Shown here: positions 1 through 11,377 of the stretch, piece by piece | How positions within the stretch are numbered: the stretch's first letter is position 1 | Layout of the letters: every line of letters begins with the position of its first letter | Origin: Puffinus mauretanicus | Lineage: Eukaryota > Chordata > Aves > Procellariiformes > Procellariidae | NCBI GenBank assembly: GCA_023333565.1 | Contig: JAJKFH010000102.1 | Span: forward strand, 3,782,001-3,846,000 | Reading direction: 5' to 3' | DNA length: 64,000 nt | Position numbers and translations under genes: made by a program | The notes under the pieces: model-generated | Told to the model about the DNA's origin: nothing | Database searches by the model: none | The model's input: the letters and a program-made list of their open reading frames with translations, nothing else

Positions 1-1831
1 TGGCCTCATGGGAAATCCCCAAGCAGTGCCACAGAACTTGATATCTAGAGACCTGCCAGTTTACACAAGTAAAATCAGTGCCTTGGGTTTAGTAGGTGGC
101 ATTTTTACTGCCACATGCAGTTCAGTGGCTGGACTTCCATTTTGTGTGAAAGTCTTCAGTAGTAATGAAGTTACCTTTCAGTCATCACAACTGAGCATCT
201 CTTCCCTAAATTTGACAGGTTGCCAACCACCTGTTTCTTAAAACGCTACCAACAAAAACAATTAAATTTACAGGCTGATTTTCCTTTTTATATCAGTGGC
301 CTGTTCATCCTGTCTTGATACAAATGTATCAGTGTTCCCACCTGCAATTTTCCAGTTTTCCAGTTCTTATTCTAGTTTTAAATATCATAAGGAAAGAGGT
401 CTTTGAAGTCATTCTGCAACTTGATACCAACAGACAAAAAATCCCAACTCCTGTCATACACACATCCCGTCCCTTCCCCACACCCCTATTTAAAAGCAAG
501 ATCTTCACCTTGAATCATCTCTTTATAATCCCATCTCATTAATGGCATTCAACAACAACACAAAATGTCAAATGTTATTTGGTCTTCGAACACTGGTCAA
601 AAAAATTTTTCCTTCACCTTTCCTTCCTCCAGTCTCCTGGGCACTGTTCTCTACATGTCCTACACTTTCACTTGTCAATAACCTTGCAGCAACTCAATAA
701 TGCAATGTCAGGCAGGAGGGTCTCTCCCCGTGACCTCATGCCAGCATGTACATGATACGACAGCGAGTAATCAGCACTAAGCTGTCACGCACTCACGACC
801 TCTTGGCTTCATAGCCCTCGGAGACTGATATCTTGGATTATTTTTCCCACCAGATGTACTGACCTACATTCTTTTCCCAATTAAATCTCATTAGTTTCCC
901 AGCACATGCAATGTGTTAGAGTCCTTCTGGATTGCCTCTTTGTGCTTATTCCTGTTTGTCCCACAAACAGTAAAGTCTACTTATTTAATTTTAAACCCGC
1001 AGATAAAGTTAGACACAGGTCAGTTTTTGTTTTGGTTTTATAGGAGTGTCCATTACTCTAAGAAAACTTCATGAGTTGCACATCAGAATTTAACAGGTAG
1101 CTAAGACTGTTATAAACTCATTCATATAGTGGTGATGTTTTTACTTTATGATTTTTGTCCAGCAGAGACTTCTCTATCTGGACAACAAAACTAAGTGTTA
1201 TTGAGAGATACTATCAGGAGGCACTTACATACTAACTTTTCAACAAACCACCATTACCATTCAATATCAAATATATCTGTGCCCTTGTTTCTATGCCTCT
1301 GTCGGCTACCTCTCATTTCTGTATTAATCTTCTCTGAACCCAACAGACACTTTTCCCCTACATTTTCCAACTGGCAAAGAAGCTTTTGCTACCAGGGAAA
1401 CACGGAGTCTTCAGCATCGTTAAACAGGTAGGCAGGAAGATTATTCAATCTTCAGTTGCTGTTTTATTTAACACCTTTAGATCCCAAAACCTTTTATCAT
1501 ACTCTTATTTACTTGGGGCATTTATGTTTTTAATTTAAATTCTGAACTACTTGACCCATATGCAGAACTGAGACTTGCAATGCTATTCTCTGGCAAGTGG
1601 TATTGATGTCAGCTGTTCCCGTCACTAAGGTGAAATCGGGAAAGGTAAGAGTGACACTATAAATTGAGAGAGCTTGAGATAATTATTAAAGCAAGGCCTC
1701 TACATCTGGTTTTGGAAGTATATTATCAACCAGCAAAAAAAAGCAAAAGACAGCAGGCAGACTTAGAGAGCTTCTGAATGCTGTAACACTATTTGATGAT
1801 CCTATATACTGCCAAGAAGTCTGGCTTTTAC
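1..1831 (-). other. EPS8: EPS8 intron after coding exon 6 (partial)
   Basis: Non-coding. I searched it for the proline-rich linker exon and for the RSRVAAWSAW-type motif on the minus strand and found neither. No repeat family was recognised with confidence. 700-1000 is slightly less A+T-rich but has no identifiable content. Confidence 0.8.
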
Positions 1832-1914
1832 CTCAGTGTTTCAAGCCTCTTCTTTTGTTTCCCACTTTTGCTGTCACTGATTGCACTTTCAATATCTTCA
1901 TGAATAAAGCTAGC
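1832..1914 (-). CDS. EPS8: EPS8 coding exon 6 (end of PTB region, residues 173-200)
   Basis: The 83-nt exon encodes ASFIHEDIESAISDSKSGKQ followed by KKRLETL and two bases of an Arg codon. HEDIESAISD corresponds to the SEDIESAISD helix that closes the EPS8 PTB domain; the basic KQKKR run after it begins the linker. The acceptor is TTTCTGTTTCTTTAG before 1914. The donor is CTGAG|GTAAAA at 1832/1831, somewhat weaker than the others. It leaves in phase 2. The next exon (proline-rich linker) was not found in the remaining 1.8 kb and must lie beyond the left edge. Confidence 0.95.
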
Positions 1915-4218
1915 CTAAAGAAACAGAAACAGAAACCATCAGTTATCAGCTAGATTATCCAGATATATGAAATAAATATCTCCTCATGCCCTTTTTTTAG
2001 GGCATCTTTAGACTCCAGAATCCCTTATCAAATCCCATTTATTTAAAAGCTCTGGGATAAATTATTTTACACATAAACAGAACAAAGAAACACACAATGC
2101 TATTGTCTGGGAGTTGGTATTTTTGTCACTGTTCCAATCTTAAGCATTATCATCAGATGAGTATGTCATCTAGATACCAAATTTGTCTGAACAGCTGTAA
2201 TTATCTCAAGTCAACCATTATTGCATCTGCGTACATCATTTTTGTTTTTCTCAAGTATGTTAGGCGAAAGACATACTATAAAAAAAAATCTACTATAGAT
2301 AGTAGCAGCAAAACTACTATAGATAGTAGCAGCATAAAGGATTAGGAAAATAACTTGTAGTGATACAGTTTCCTTTAAGAAATAACAATAGCCTCCAATT
2401 TCGCTTTGATGTAACACAAGATGAATTTTTCAGAACACATCCTAATCTGTAGGTTCCTGCCTCTCCATAAGTACAGCCTGCCTCCACCAGTGGCCCACAA
2501 GGAAAATTTTGATGCATATCTAAAGCATTATTTTAACAGATCTTGCGTTAAATAGGTCATGGCTTCTCGTAGGATTTAGAATGCTCTGTTACATGTCTTC
2601 AACTGACAAATTAATTTCCTACACAGGTTGTCAAAGCCCAAATCTGTCAGTGTCTGGCTCACTTTACAAGGTTCATGTCTTTCTTAGTACCCTCATAAAG
2701 GAGAAATATGTAACTTTTTGGGACGAATATGTAACTTCTGCTGGGACCAGAAGACTTTGTTGAATTTAGGATCCAAGGGGATTAAGGGACTTGTCAGTCT
2801 ATAATGAATTGCGCTACAGAATATGGACAAGGGATACATTAAGGTTAAAGAGTTAATAGAAAAAACTTACGGGGATTTGAGGAACTTAAACCCAGAAGAA
2901 TTCCATTGATCATACTCTTGATATTTATTATTAAACAATTTTTTGTTTAGAAAATATTGAATGCCCCAAATATTATTTTTTTTTTTTTATTGCAGAGGTT
3001 CATGGTAACTTCTAATCAAAAGCAGGAAAAAGGCAAGGGAGAAAGACCTAACCTTTCAAAAACAGCAAAGTTTCATGGATAAGGAACAAAAGCTAGGGTA
3101 TGGTCACAGACTCAAACAATACCTCGGAAGAAAAGGGGGATCCTGGACTTCCAAGTCATCCTTATGTGCTCTGCATTTTTACTTGTACACAGAGGAACAA
3201 CTTCAAAGTCTGAAGAAAAGAGACCACCTCTACACTTTGGGAAGCTGGGTCCAACCAGACCTCAGTAAGGATTACTGCATTACGTAACATAATGCCACCT
3301 GAACTTCTCACAGGATCCCGATTTCCATTGAAACAGCAAATTCTGTGCAACTAATCACACAATTAGCCAGTCATCTTCACACCACTCTCACTATACCAAT
3401 TTCAAAACAGTTGCACAATGTGATTAGCGATCTGTTGTTTTAAGACAATGGTATGAACTACTACAAAGGAATTAAAAAATCCCCATGAAATTATCAATTG
3501 GAATTTAAAGAAATACCAATTACATAGAGTAACTAACAGAAATTAAAATTTATAACCCTGGAAATACAGAAGTATTGCAGAATACATTAAAAAATTTATT
3601 TACGCTTGAAGTAAATATTTTAATCGGAGACAAACAATCTCTTTCCTTGTTTTGTCCCTCCTGCAAGTAATATTTTCCTTTTCATTACCTCTCCAGCAGA
3701 GAAGAGATGCAGAGAGGTGGGAATGTAGAGAAGGTTTAATTGTTCAGTGACAAAACGAGCAGAAAAAGGGAAAAGACTGGGTAAGACTCAGGGCTCAGAT
3801 GAGTTCTTTGCAGATTATAAGATAAATTTGAGATAACTCAAACTATTTTACACCACTTTCTCCAGAAGCGTGAATGCAAACTGTACACATATTCCAGAGC
3901 TTTACTCATTCGCAAACCTAAATGAACAGCTAGAGCCCAAGAATCAATATTTACTGTAACGACATATTTGAGCATGCACTAAGGATTCAGCTTACATACT
4001 GCACTACTCTCTTGTAAGACATACTACACTACATTTACTAACATACTATAAGTAGTGTCAATATCATAAATGCATTAAATTTAAAGCATATTGATAAGAA
4101 TAAAAGAACAGAATTATTTTCTATGAATCAGCTCATTTGATTTTATCCACTGTACTTGCCAATTCATAAAATTTCCCCTATTCAAATAAGTCATAGCAAA
4201 TCTCCATTACTATCTTAC
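1915..4218 (-). other. EPS8: EPS8 intron between coding exons 5 and 6
   Basis: About 2.3 kb of A+T-rich sequence. Apart from the 21-bp tandem unit at 2290 and an A/T run near 2970 nothing was recognised. Confidence 0.9.
2290..2334. repeat. two tandem copies of a 21-bp palindromic unit
   Basis: The unit CTACTATAGATAGTAGCAGCA occurs at 2290-2310 and 2314-2334, separated by AAA (period 24). Each unit contains TACTAT-AG-ATAGTA, a 6-bp inverted repeat. It lies in EPS8 intron 6. Confidence 0.9.
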
Positions 4219-4368
4219 CTTAATCTCATCACATTGGAAAAGATGCAAATCGGGCTTGTTTTGGGTTGGTTCTTTACATACTAATGCAAGAATTGAATTG
4301 TAATTGCATGCATTCATCACAGCTTGGCAATGCTGAATTGTGCTTAAAGGAAAATTCTCCAGTTCATT
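4219..4368 (-). CDS. EPS8: EPS8 coding exon 5 (PTB domain, residues 123-172)
   Basis: The 150-nt exon (50 codons, phase 0 at both ends) encodes the second half of the PTB domain. It starts NELENFPLSTIQHCQAVMNA and continues through LALVCKEPTQNKPDLHLFQC to DEIK. CKEPTQNKPDLHLFQCDE is a signature string of EPS8. The acceptor has a strong T-rich tract and ends TCTGGCAG before 4368. The donor is ATTAAG|GTAAGA at 4219/4218. It is only 201 bp from coding exon 4, the shortest intron in the window. Codons upstream of the acceptor in the open frame (Phe-rich) come from the pyrimidine tract and are not protein. Confidence 0.98.
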
Positions 4369-4569
4369 CTGCCAGAAGAGAAAAAAAAAAGCAAACACAA
4401 AACACCACCTTACTATACAGTGTCCTGATCTCAGAAAAGCTGCATGAGTTAAAAAGGGAAAGTGATAATAAGCTAATTAAAATACCGAATCTCACATACA
4501 TCAGTTTTCTGCCTGTTCCCTTTTTCTCTCTCTCTCTTTGAAAATGAGACTGCCACTCACAGATCTTAC
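4369..4569 (-). other. EPS8: EPS8 intron between coding exons 4 and 5
   Basis: A 201-bp intron, the smallest here, with a GTAAGA donor, a T-rich tract and a GGCAG acceptor. A (TC)n run at 4522-4540 lies just past the donor. Confidence 0.95.
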
Positions 4570-4731
4570 CTTTGATTCCAAGTCCACCAAACTGACAGCT
4601 TTGTCATCCACTTGAAGAATCATATCTTGAGTCCACACTTTGCCTTTGGCATCCAGCAATTTCAGCTTTCTTATTCCATCATCTACTGTAATCATTGCCT
4701 CTTTTCGGTCCAGAACAAAGGTGGTCAAGTG
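4570..4731 (-). CDS. EPS8: EPS8 coding exon 4 (PTB domain, residues 69-122)
   Basis: The 162-nt exon (54 codons, phase 0 at both ends) encodes the N-terminal half of the phosphotyrosine-binding domain. It opens HLTTFVLDRKEAMITVDDGI and ends DKAVSLVDLESK. It is close to identical to mammalian EPS8, with only conservative changes seen (Glu for Asp in DRKEAM, Lys for Arg and Val for Ile in DDKAVSLVD). The acceptor is CACTAG before 4731 and the donor is AAAG|GTAAGA at 4570/4569. The open frame runs on past the donor into intron sequence, so its apparent C-terminus after ESK is not protein. The first in-frame Met (about 4728) is only an artefact: this is an internal exon. In the family, this domain gives adaptor contacts at the membrane. 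Confidence 0.98.
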
Positions 4732-6676
4732 CTAGTGAATGGGACGTACATTTAAAAAAAAAACAACTGTAATTTTCCTTATTGCTCGGCAGTGTCAGTA
4801 TTCAAATTGCCAGGAAATAGCAATACAAATTATTCATGAATAAAAGTGCCTTTGTATATGACAGATCCCACCAATAAGCTATAAGAGAGGTTGTTTAGTC
4901 CATAATGTCATCTTAAGTTAACTGATTTTTGTAACTCATTGTTGTCATCCTCTGCCATTTCCTTACTACAGTAAGTGGTTAGACTTGAAGGCATATTCTG
5001 ACATCTTTCAGGTATCAAAGCTAGAATTAAACCCTGAGTATTTAATTAGCCTTCTTGAGGAGTGAAAACCTGTCTCTCTTGGCAAGGTGAATCCAGGAAG
5101 CGTCAGCAGAAGCTTCCCAGAAACACCCTGCCAACGTACCTCCACCACCACCCTGACCTGGAGTGTCCTCATCTCTTCCAGAGCTGCCAGGTAGCATGCT
5201 GATGGCAACCATGATGGGCTTGCGTCTGACTGGGATACCTTATGGACAGGCTAGTCGCTTCTTTTTTGCGGATCACAGCAGAAATGTGGTATACTAACTA
5301 CTTTTGCTCACCACCAACTTGGAATATTCTCCAGATTCAATTAATGGTCTAGAAATTAAATACTGCCTTACAGCCATCACCTCAACTAGCTTCCCTGTCA
5401 TTAGGGTTTTAACAATTTCTTCCTCAACATGCCAACCATGCAAGACAACCCATAAAATTATTTCATTTTATCCAGGCATAAATCCAGTTTCATACTCTTA
5501 TTGAAGACATGGTTACACTCGTTCAAGCTGAACCAATTTTAATATATGCCCGCACATCTATCTTCTAAATAACTTTAAAAAAAAGAAAAAAAAAAGAATT
5601 AAGTGCGCTTGCTTCTATTACAGGATAACAGCACATAGTATTGACAGACAAGAGAGTAGATATAAGCTGCATATAATCAAAGTATTTAAAAGAAGTAAAG
5701 TGAAACAAACTCTTCACTGGCTGCGCACGAAGGAATGCTTAGACTCCAAATACAAGTACTAATTTTTATGCCAGTACAGTACCAAAACCATTATGAAAAA
5801 AACAAAGAAAAACAGACAATTAGAAGCAACACAAGTATTCATTTGCAAGCTGATCATAGGATAGAAGCACTTGAAATTAAGACTCTTCTGCATATGACCT
5901 CACAATTTACAGCTAATTTAAAACCCAGCAAAAAGGAGCTGAGAATCTACAGTATTTGCAAGACTTGGCTTAACCCATGACAGTGGTCTGATGGCAGTGG
6001 GAGAAAGTTTGTGCCAAAGACTACAGCATGAGGCATTGCATCCAAAAGAGCTTAACAGGCTACATATGGGTACCCAGGCTTACTTTGCTGAATATTTTAA
6101 ATATAGCTACTCCTGGATAAAATATGACAGCAGCATGCAGTATTTCTGCAAAGCAGCTTAAGACAGGAAGTAACATACTTTGCACTTCACACTGGGGAAG
6201 AATCTGTGCAGGCAGAATATATTTGTTTATCTACCACTGGGGCTTTTAGGGGTTAATGCTCAGCACTTTCTGAATATTCTGTCACCTCTGCTTATTATAA
6301 CTGATCAAAGTATTCATTTTAAATATCATCCAATGTGCCTCACTAACAGCACGGAGCTTTTCAGCTGTGCAACAAGCCAGGTTCAGAGACAGGGCAGCAT
6401 AACACGTTGAATTGATATCCCATTGAGAAGTCCTGTCTGTTTGCCAAACTACACACAACTTTGCTTACATTCTTCTACATCAAAATTTCAGCTCATTATG
6501 GCAGAGTTACAGAATTTGAGACATTTCAGTGTAATCTATTCTGAAGTGACCTCGGGCTGGCAGGCTATTTTGGAAGACGTATGTGCCTTCAAGCATATGT
6601 ATCCTCAAAAATAATGTAGGCAAAAATAACTGCATGTAACTGAAAGCTATAATTGGTATATCGCTCCTCATCTCAC
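4732..6676 (-). other. EPS8: EPS8 intron between coding exons 3 and 4
   Basis: About 1.9 kb with no recognised repeat. The open frames in it have no similarity I can name. Confidence 0.9.
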
Positions 6677-6744
6677 CTCTACGTGATACTGCGAAGTTTC
6701 AGATATGCTGCTGGCACTGTCTCGTGCATAATTCTTTCTTTGTT
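6677..6744 (-). CDS. EPS8: EPS8 coding exon 3 (residues 46-68)
   Basis: The 68-nt exon encodes (E)QRKNYARDSASSISETSQY followed by HVE. It links the N-terminal tail to the first strand of the PTB domain. SQYHVE is the conserved entry to the PTB fold in the EPS8/EPS8L family; SQYHV also occurs in EPS8L2 as I recall it. The acceptor has a long pyrimidine tract ending CATCTTTAG before 6744. The donor is GTAGAG|GTGAGA at 6677/6676. It enters in phase 1 (codon Glu split G|AA) and leaves in phase 0. It is separated from the previous exon by the largest intron seen here, about 10.3 kb. Confidence 0.95.
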
Positions 6745-9375
6745 CTAAAGATGGGAGGAAAAGAAAGAATAATTATTCATTCAACTTCTTATCATGCTGT
6801 TTTGAATACATCTCAGAGTTACTCAAGACTAGTTGCATATGTGAAAACAGAAGATGAGCTGCTGATAATTTCTGTATTTCGACAGAAAAAACCTTCACCC
6901 CCTCATAGTCCAGCACAAGGATCATACTTATGTCAACAATGTTAACAGAGAGCCAGTGGGTGCAAAAAAAAGCCAGTTATCTCATCCCAGTGAGTCAGGA
7001 CACCGGAGGGGAGCAGCGTTCTGACTGAAAACACTTCATCAGGAAGCCTGATTATTAAAATCATTGGCTTGCCACTTTGGTAGCAATAGGTTAACCAGCA
7101 TCAGGCTTACTGAATTTGTATGAACGCACTTGAAAGCATAAGTATTTTCTGATATACATGTTAAATCTGCAAAACAAAGCCACACACAAACCAGACCTGA
7201 CTCATCCCTTATTTCTTCCTTAAGTATTCAATTTGATGAATTACTAATGTAGAAATATGCATGGAAAGGGGTTTAAAAAAAAAAACAACACAGCAAATAT
7301 CTCTAAACAGAATTATTTTTCAGCTGAACAAAACACAATGCTGCAAAATCAGAAACATCGTTTGCCTTTTACTCCATACAATAGATTAATATCAAACCAG
7401 GAGAGGAGGGAAGGGAAAATGGAAGATGAAGACACAACACATACCCACACCACAAAATAATGAATTCAGATGAATATTGAAGAAAACTTTTCAACTTTAG
7501 TGGAAAAAATTTGAATGCAACATTTGGAGGATTTTTCTCTTTTTTCGCCATAACCTCTTAAGGGCCCGATCTGGAACACCAGGAGCTTTGCCCAAGGCAG
7601 GAAGTCCCTAGGAGACTTGGCCGAGAGAGGTCCAAGGAAACTGTAAGTAGGCGATTCTTTTCTCTCCATTTCATTAAATAACTTGATTTCTGATCTTCGA
7701 GTAAAATAGGCAGTTTGATTTTGTTCAGAAGGAAAGTACCTGATGTACATACAAAATCCATCAATTTCATCATACTCTGAGTACTTGGGGGGAAAATAAA
7801 AGTGTGTGATTCTATTGACAGGAAAGTTAAGCTACTTTTTGCAAAATGAAAAAATGCGGACTACTTCCAAGCACATGATCTGTGACATACAGAGATCTGC
7901 AGTGAGGACACCATAAAACCCACACTGTAAAAGGTTCTTCTGTGATCAGGGTTCCTTCAGACAGGAATTTCAAGTGCTGACAGATACAGCAGTGCCCTTA
8001 TTTTCAGGTGTCACTTGTAGAAGTATTTGTCACCTTTTATAATCACACCCATTTATCTCTCCAGTTCTCAGTGACTTTCATGAAAGACAATACAGTTTCT
8101 GAAATCCTTGCTGGCTTGAAGCCCCCCTTCCAGGATGACAAACACCACTCATGCAACAGAGCCATCCTGCTACTGTACAGCAGCTACTCAGTTTGCTTTA
8201 GCAAGAGAAGTGTGCAGTGCAATCAGCCAAACTCAAGAACCCCATGGATTATCAGAATTTTTAACTAGGTGTGTGAATATTTTAAAATAGATGTCTTAAT
8301 TTAATTATGCATTATTCTGGAATGCCAGGGCAGAGGATCTGCATTGATTCCAACTGTAACTACTATTTCTGCTTTTGCAGCATGTTACTTAAAGTTTTTT
8401 TTTTTTTGGTTCATTTTCTTTTTAACCACAATAGACACACACACATGCACACCCCAACAAAACAGTCTGCAAAGCAATACTGTCTGATTTGCTACCTTTC
8501 TTTTTTTGTTTGGATGATGATCTGAAGAAGTAAAGTCCATCTGTTCCTAACAAAACAAGGGAATTAAAAAATAGTATCTAGTTTAACCCCATAGAATTAT
8601 TTGCATCTCCAAGGGGATTAGTTAACAGTCTTATGTCACAGACTGTAAATGATAGTTAAATGCTGTCCAGTAAGAAAGAATATATGATCAAAAAAAAAGT
8701 CACTGATCTCAATTAACAATGCATCAAATATTCAGCTTTGACTGTCATTATCTTTTTTTAGGTGAACAAAAGTATTATTTTTTTAACGATATCAAATTAA
8801 ACCAGGATAAGAAATTCTACATCTACTGTAAGGTTTATAAATCCTACAAACAATAACAGCTAGAGTTGTTTTAAATAAACAAAGAATATGTAGAGGCTCC
8901 AAAGGAATTAAGAAGAGAGTAACTTTTGCCAGAGATTCCTTGCTCTGTTTCACAGAAATTTTGTCCTGTGTTAAAACAGGATATCCAAAACCATTCGTAG
9001 CACATCCTCTTCCACAGAGCAGCCCTAACACTCGTGATAGACATGATGGCAAGGTTTTCAACACACAATGTCATGGTGAGAACAATAGTGTTTATATAAG
9101 AAATAGAGCTTTCTGAATGCTAACACAATCTGTGGTTGCCTATACCTGAGAGCCAAGGGGAGCCCCTCAAGTTCTGCATTCTTAATTACAACAGAATAGT
9201 AACAAGAACTTCAATAAAATTTCCAATTAGAAACAGTCAATCTGTGTTTGTGTTAATAAAGAAAAAGTATGGTCACCACAACAACTGAGTTCAGCAACAA
9301 TTCCTATTTACTTATTTATTTCTTTAATGCAGGTAGAATCATTATTAGAACCTGCTAGAGATCCAAGTTATCATT

Positions 9376-9423
9376 TAGAATAGCATAGAATAGCATAGAA
9401 TAGCATAGAATAGCATAGAATAT
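9376..9423. repeat. (TAGAATAGCA)n at CR1 tail
   Basis: Four near-perfect 10-bp units form the 3' tail of the reverse-strand CR1. The unit is an altered form of the usual 8-bp CR1 tail repeat. Confidence 0.9.
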
Positions 9424-9590
9424 TTCAGATGGAGGGGACTACAACAATCATCTAGTCCAACTGCCTGACCACTTCAGCGCTAACCAAAAGTTAAAGCATG
9501 TTATTAAGGGCACTGTCCAAATGCCTCTTAAGCACTGGCAGGCATGGGGCATCAACCACTGTTTTTTGTTATCCTACAGGCCCTTCTACT
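9376..9590 (-). mobile_element. CR1 LINE 3' fragment with expanded tail
   Basis: A CR1 3' end in reverse orientation. Read on the plus strand it shows TAGAATAGCA repeats, then a GGAGGGGACTACAACAATCA stretch, CATCTAGTCCAACTGCCTGA and GTCCAAATGCCTCTTAAGCA, all landmarks of CR1 3' ends. It is diverged and carries no open frame. It lies in EPS8 intron 3 in the sense orientation. The right boundary is approximate because similarity fades after about 9590. Confidence 0.85.
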
Positions 9591-9855
9591 AAAACCACCA
9601 TGTAATGTATGTCACTTATGCAGACTTGGAGACTCCCTTTTCTGGGAGTCCAAGAAAGTGATGCAATCTAAACTCTGAAGTAAAGCATGCAAACTAAACT
9701 GGGGAGATTTCCAAGTCTTGTTGCAGTTATATACTAAACAAAAAAAAAGACAGGGTACCTCACAGACTCTTAATTACTGCTCAGTGCTGCAACTTTTATG
9801 TGGTTTTGGATGAGCTAAGAAGTGGCCTATAGCAGCTGTGAATGTTGTCAACACT

Positions 9856-9909
9856 GCTGGAGGTGGATACTATGGGTATGGAGGAGCTGGAGGTGGGTAT
9901 TACAGGTAT
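9856..9909. repeat. imperfect 30-bp tandem duplication
   Basis: GCTGGAGGTGGATACTATGG at 9856 recurs as GCTGGAGGTGGGTATTACAG at 9886, with GGAGGA between units. One plus frame reads as Gly/Tyr-rich (AGGGYYGYGGAGGGYYRY), but it lies between nearby stops and has no gene context. Confidence 0.7.
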
Positions 9910-10187
9910 CTGCTCCATCCTGAAATTATTCACCCTTCAAATTACATCTTCTACTAAGTACCTTAGCATCAGGCAAAATTCTTCCGTTGGTTCTGGAAGG
10001 GTTTTTCCTCAACCTTTGTTTTTCCACCCTTTTACAATTCAATAGGTAGAAAGTGGGTCTCCTTTCCCATACAGGGTCAACCCAGCTGCTAATAACCCAG
10101 GCTCCCTGAGAGAGAGTTTTTTTGGCTGCCTGGCATAAATTGCATTGAGGGAAGAATGAATAAAGTCCCCCCATGATAATATGAACA

Positions 10188-10249
10188 TAACACAAAGAAA
10201 AAAGAAAAAAAAAGGAAACTAAAAGGAAAAAAAAAAAAAAAAAAAAAAG
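10188..10249. repeat. A-rich tract
   Basis: Long A runs broken by single G or C, ending in about 23 consecutive A. It produces a poly-Phe open frame on the minus strand, which is an artefact. No retroposon body could be identified beside it. Confidence 0.85.
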
Positions 10250-10849
10250 ACTGACATCTAGAATGCATCCCCTTTCCCATGTTTTTTTCCAGCAGCTCAA
10301 AACTAAATCTCTGCCTCTGCTTTCTCCCAGTGCCTGGCTGATTTCCCAGATTCTACCTACAAACCTCCGCAAGTTCTCACCTTGCCCTCAGAAAGGAGGA
10401 CACAAACCCTTTTGCAGCCCTTTCTGCTGATGTGCTCTACTGCCTTGAACTTCTAGCAAAATTGATATAAGCCTGCAAACCTGTTCTGCGTCCTTCTCTA
10501 CCCAGATGACACAAGAGTCTGCTGCTTCTTCCTACAACACTTCCACGTTTCCACTTCCAGGTCAGATATATCTGAGCACATGACTCTCTCAGCCTTTTTC
10601 ATCCATATACAGCTCCTTATTTTTCTTCTTTTCCTACAGAGTTGCCCATTGCCATTCTTCTGGAAATGCAGCTTCCATCTCCTCAACTCTTTGACATATC
10701 AAAGTGGCTGATTATTATTCATCAATATTAATCTGACTGCTTTTACAGAAGCCCTGAAAATGCCTCTTGACTTATTACATGATCTTCAAATGCAAGTAAC
10801 TCATATCCTATTACTGAAAATAAGCAACAGAATTTGCTGACTTACTGAA

Positions 10850-11377
10850 CGTACTGGGTCTGGCTGGGATGGAGTTGTTTTATTTACAGCAGCCAGTATG
10901 GTGCTGTGTTTTGGATTTGTGACCAAAACAGTGTTGATAACATAGGGATGTTTTAGCTACTGCTGAACAGTGTCAAGGCCTTCTCTATTTCTCACTCTGC
11001 TACGCCAGTGGGAAGGCTGAGGGTGCACAAGAGGTTGGGAGGGGACACAGTTGGGACAGCTGACCCCAACTGACCAAAGAGATATTCCATACTATATAAT
11101 GTCATGCTCAGCAATAAAACCGGTGAGTAGTCTTTCCAAAGTAGCCCTTGCTCAGAGACTGTCTGGGCATTGGTCTGCTTGTGGGAGGTGGTGAGTGATT
11201 GCCTTTGCATTACTTGGGTTTTTTTCAGTTTTTTTCCCCTCCCCCCTCTCCTTCACTTATTAAACTGTCTTTATCTTGATCCGATTCTCTCCCCTATCCC
11301 GCTGCAGGGAGGAGACAGGGGCAATGAGCAAGCAACTGCTTAGGTCCTTAGTTGCTGGCTGGGGTCAAGCCCCGACA
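10850..11377 (+). mobile_element. ERVL-like solo LTR 1
   Basis: A 528-bp LTR lies in EPS8 intron 3, antisense to the gene. It is flanked by a perfect 5-bp target duplication CTGAA (10845-10849 and 11378-11382). The right end is CCCCGACA; the left end CGTACTGGG has lost the canonical TG. It shares blocks with the LTR at 39417: CTGGCTGGGATGGAG near the start, ACAGCTGACCCCAACTGACC in the middle, TATTAAACTGTCTTTATCTT, and GTTGCTGGCTGGGGT near the end. No internal retroviral region is present, so this is a recombined solo LTR. AATAAA (11112-11117) and ATTAAA are possible LTR polyadenylation signals. The decayed left end suggests it is the older of the two. Confidence 0.9.

Noticed and set aside
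4501..4728. Reading the 75-residue frame as a complete small protein starting at the Met near 4728
   Set aside because: It is an internal EPS8 exon. True borders are 4731 (acceptor) and 4570 (donor); residues after ESK come from the intron.
9856..9957. Gly/Tyr-rich plus-strand frame resembling a structural protein
   Set aside because: Short, closed by nearby stops, and explained by a 30-bp tandem duplication.
9926..10372. 148-codon minus-strand ORF with poly-Phe
   Set aside because: Runs through the A-rich tract at 10188-10249; no domain, no splice support.
10992..11210. ORFs inside the solo LTR as viral protein
   Set aside because: They lie within the LTR, which is non-coding in this class; no gag-pol remnant is present.
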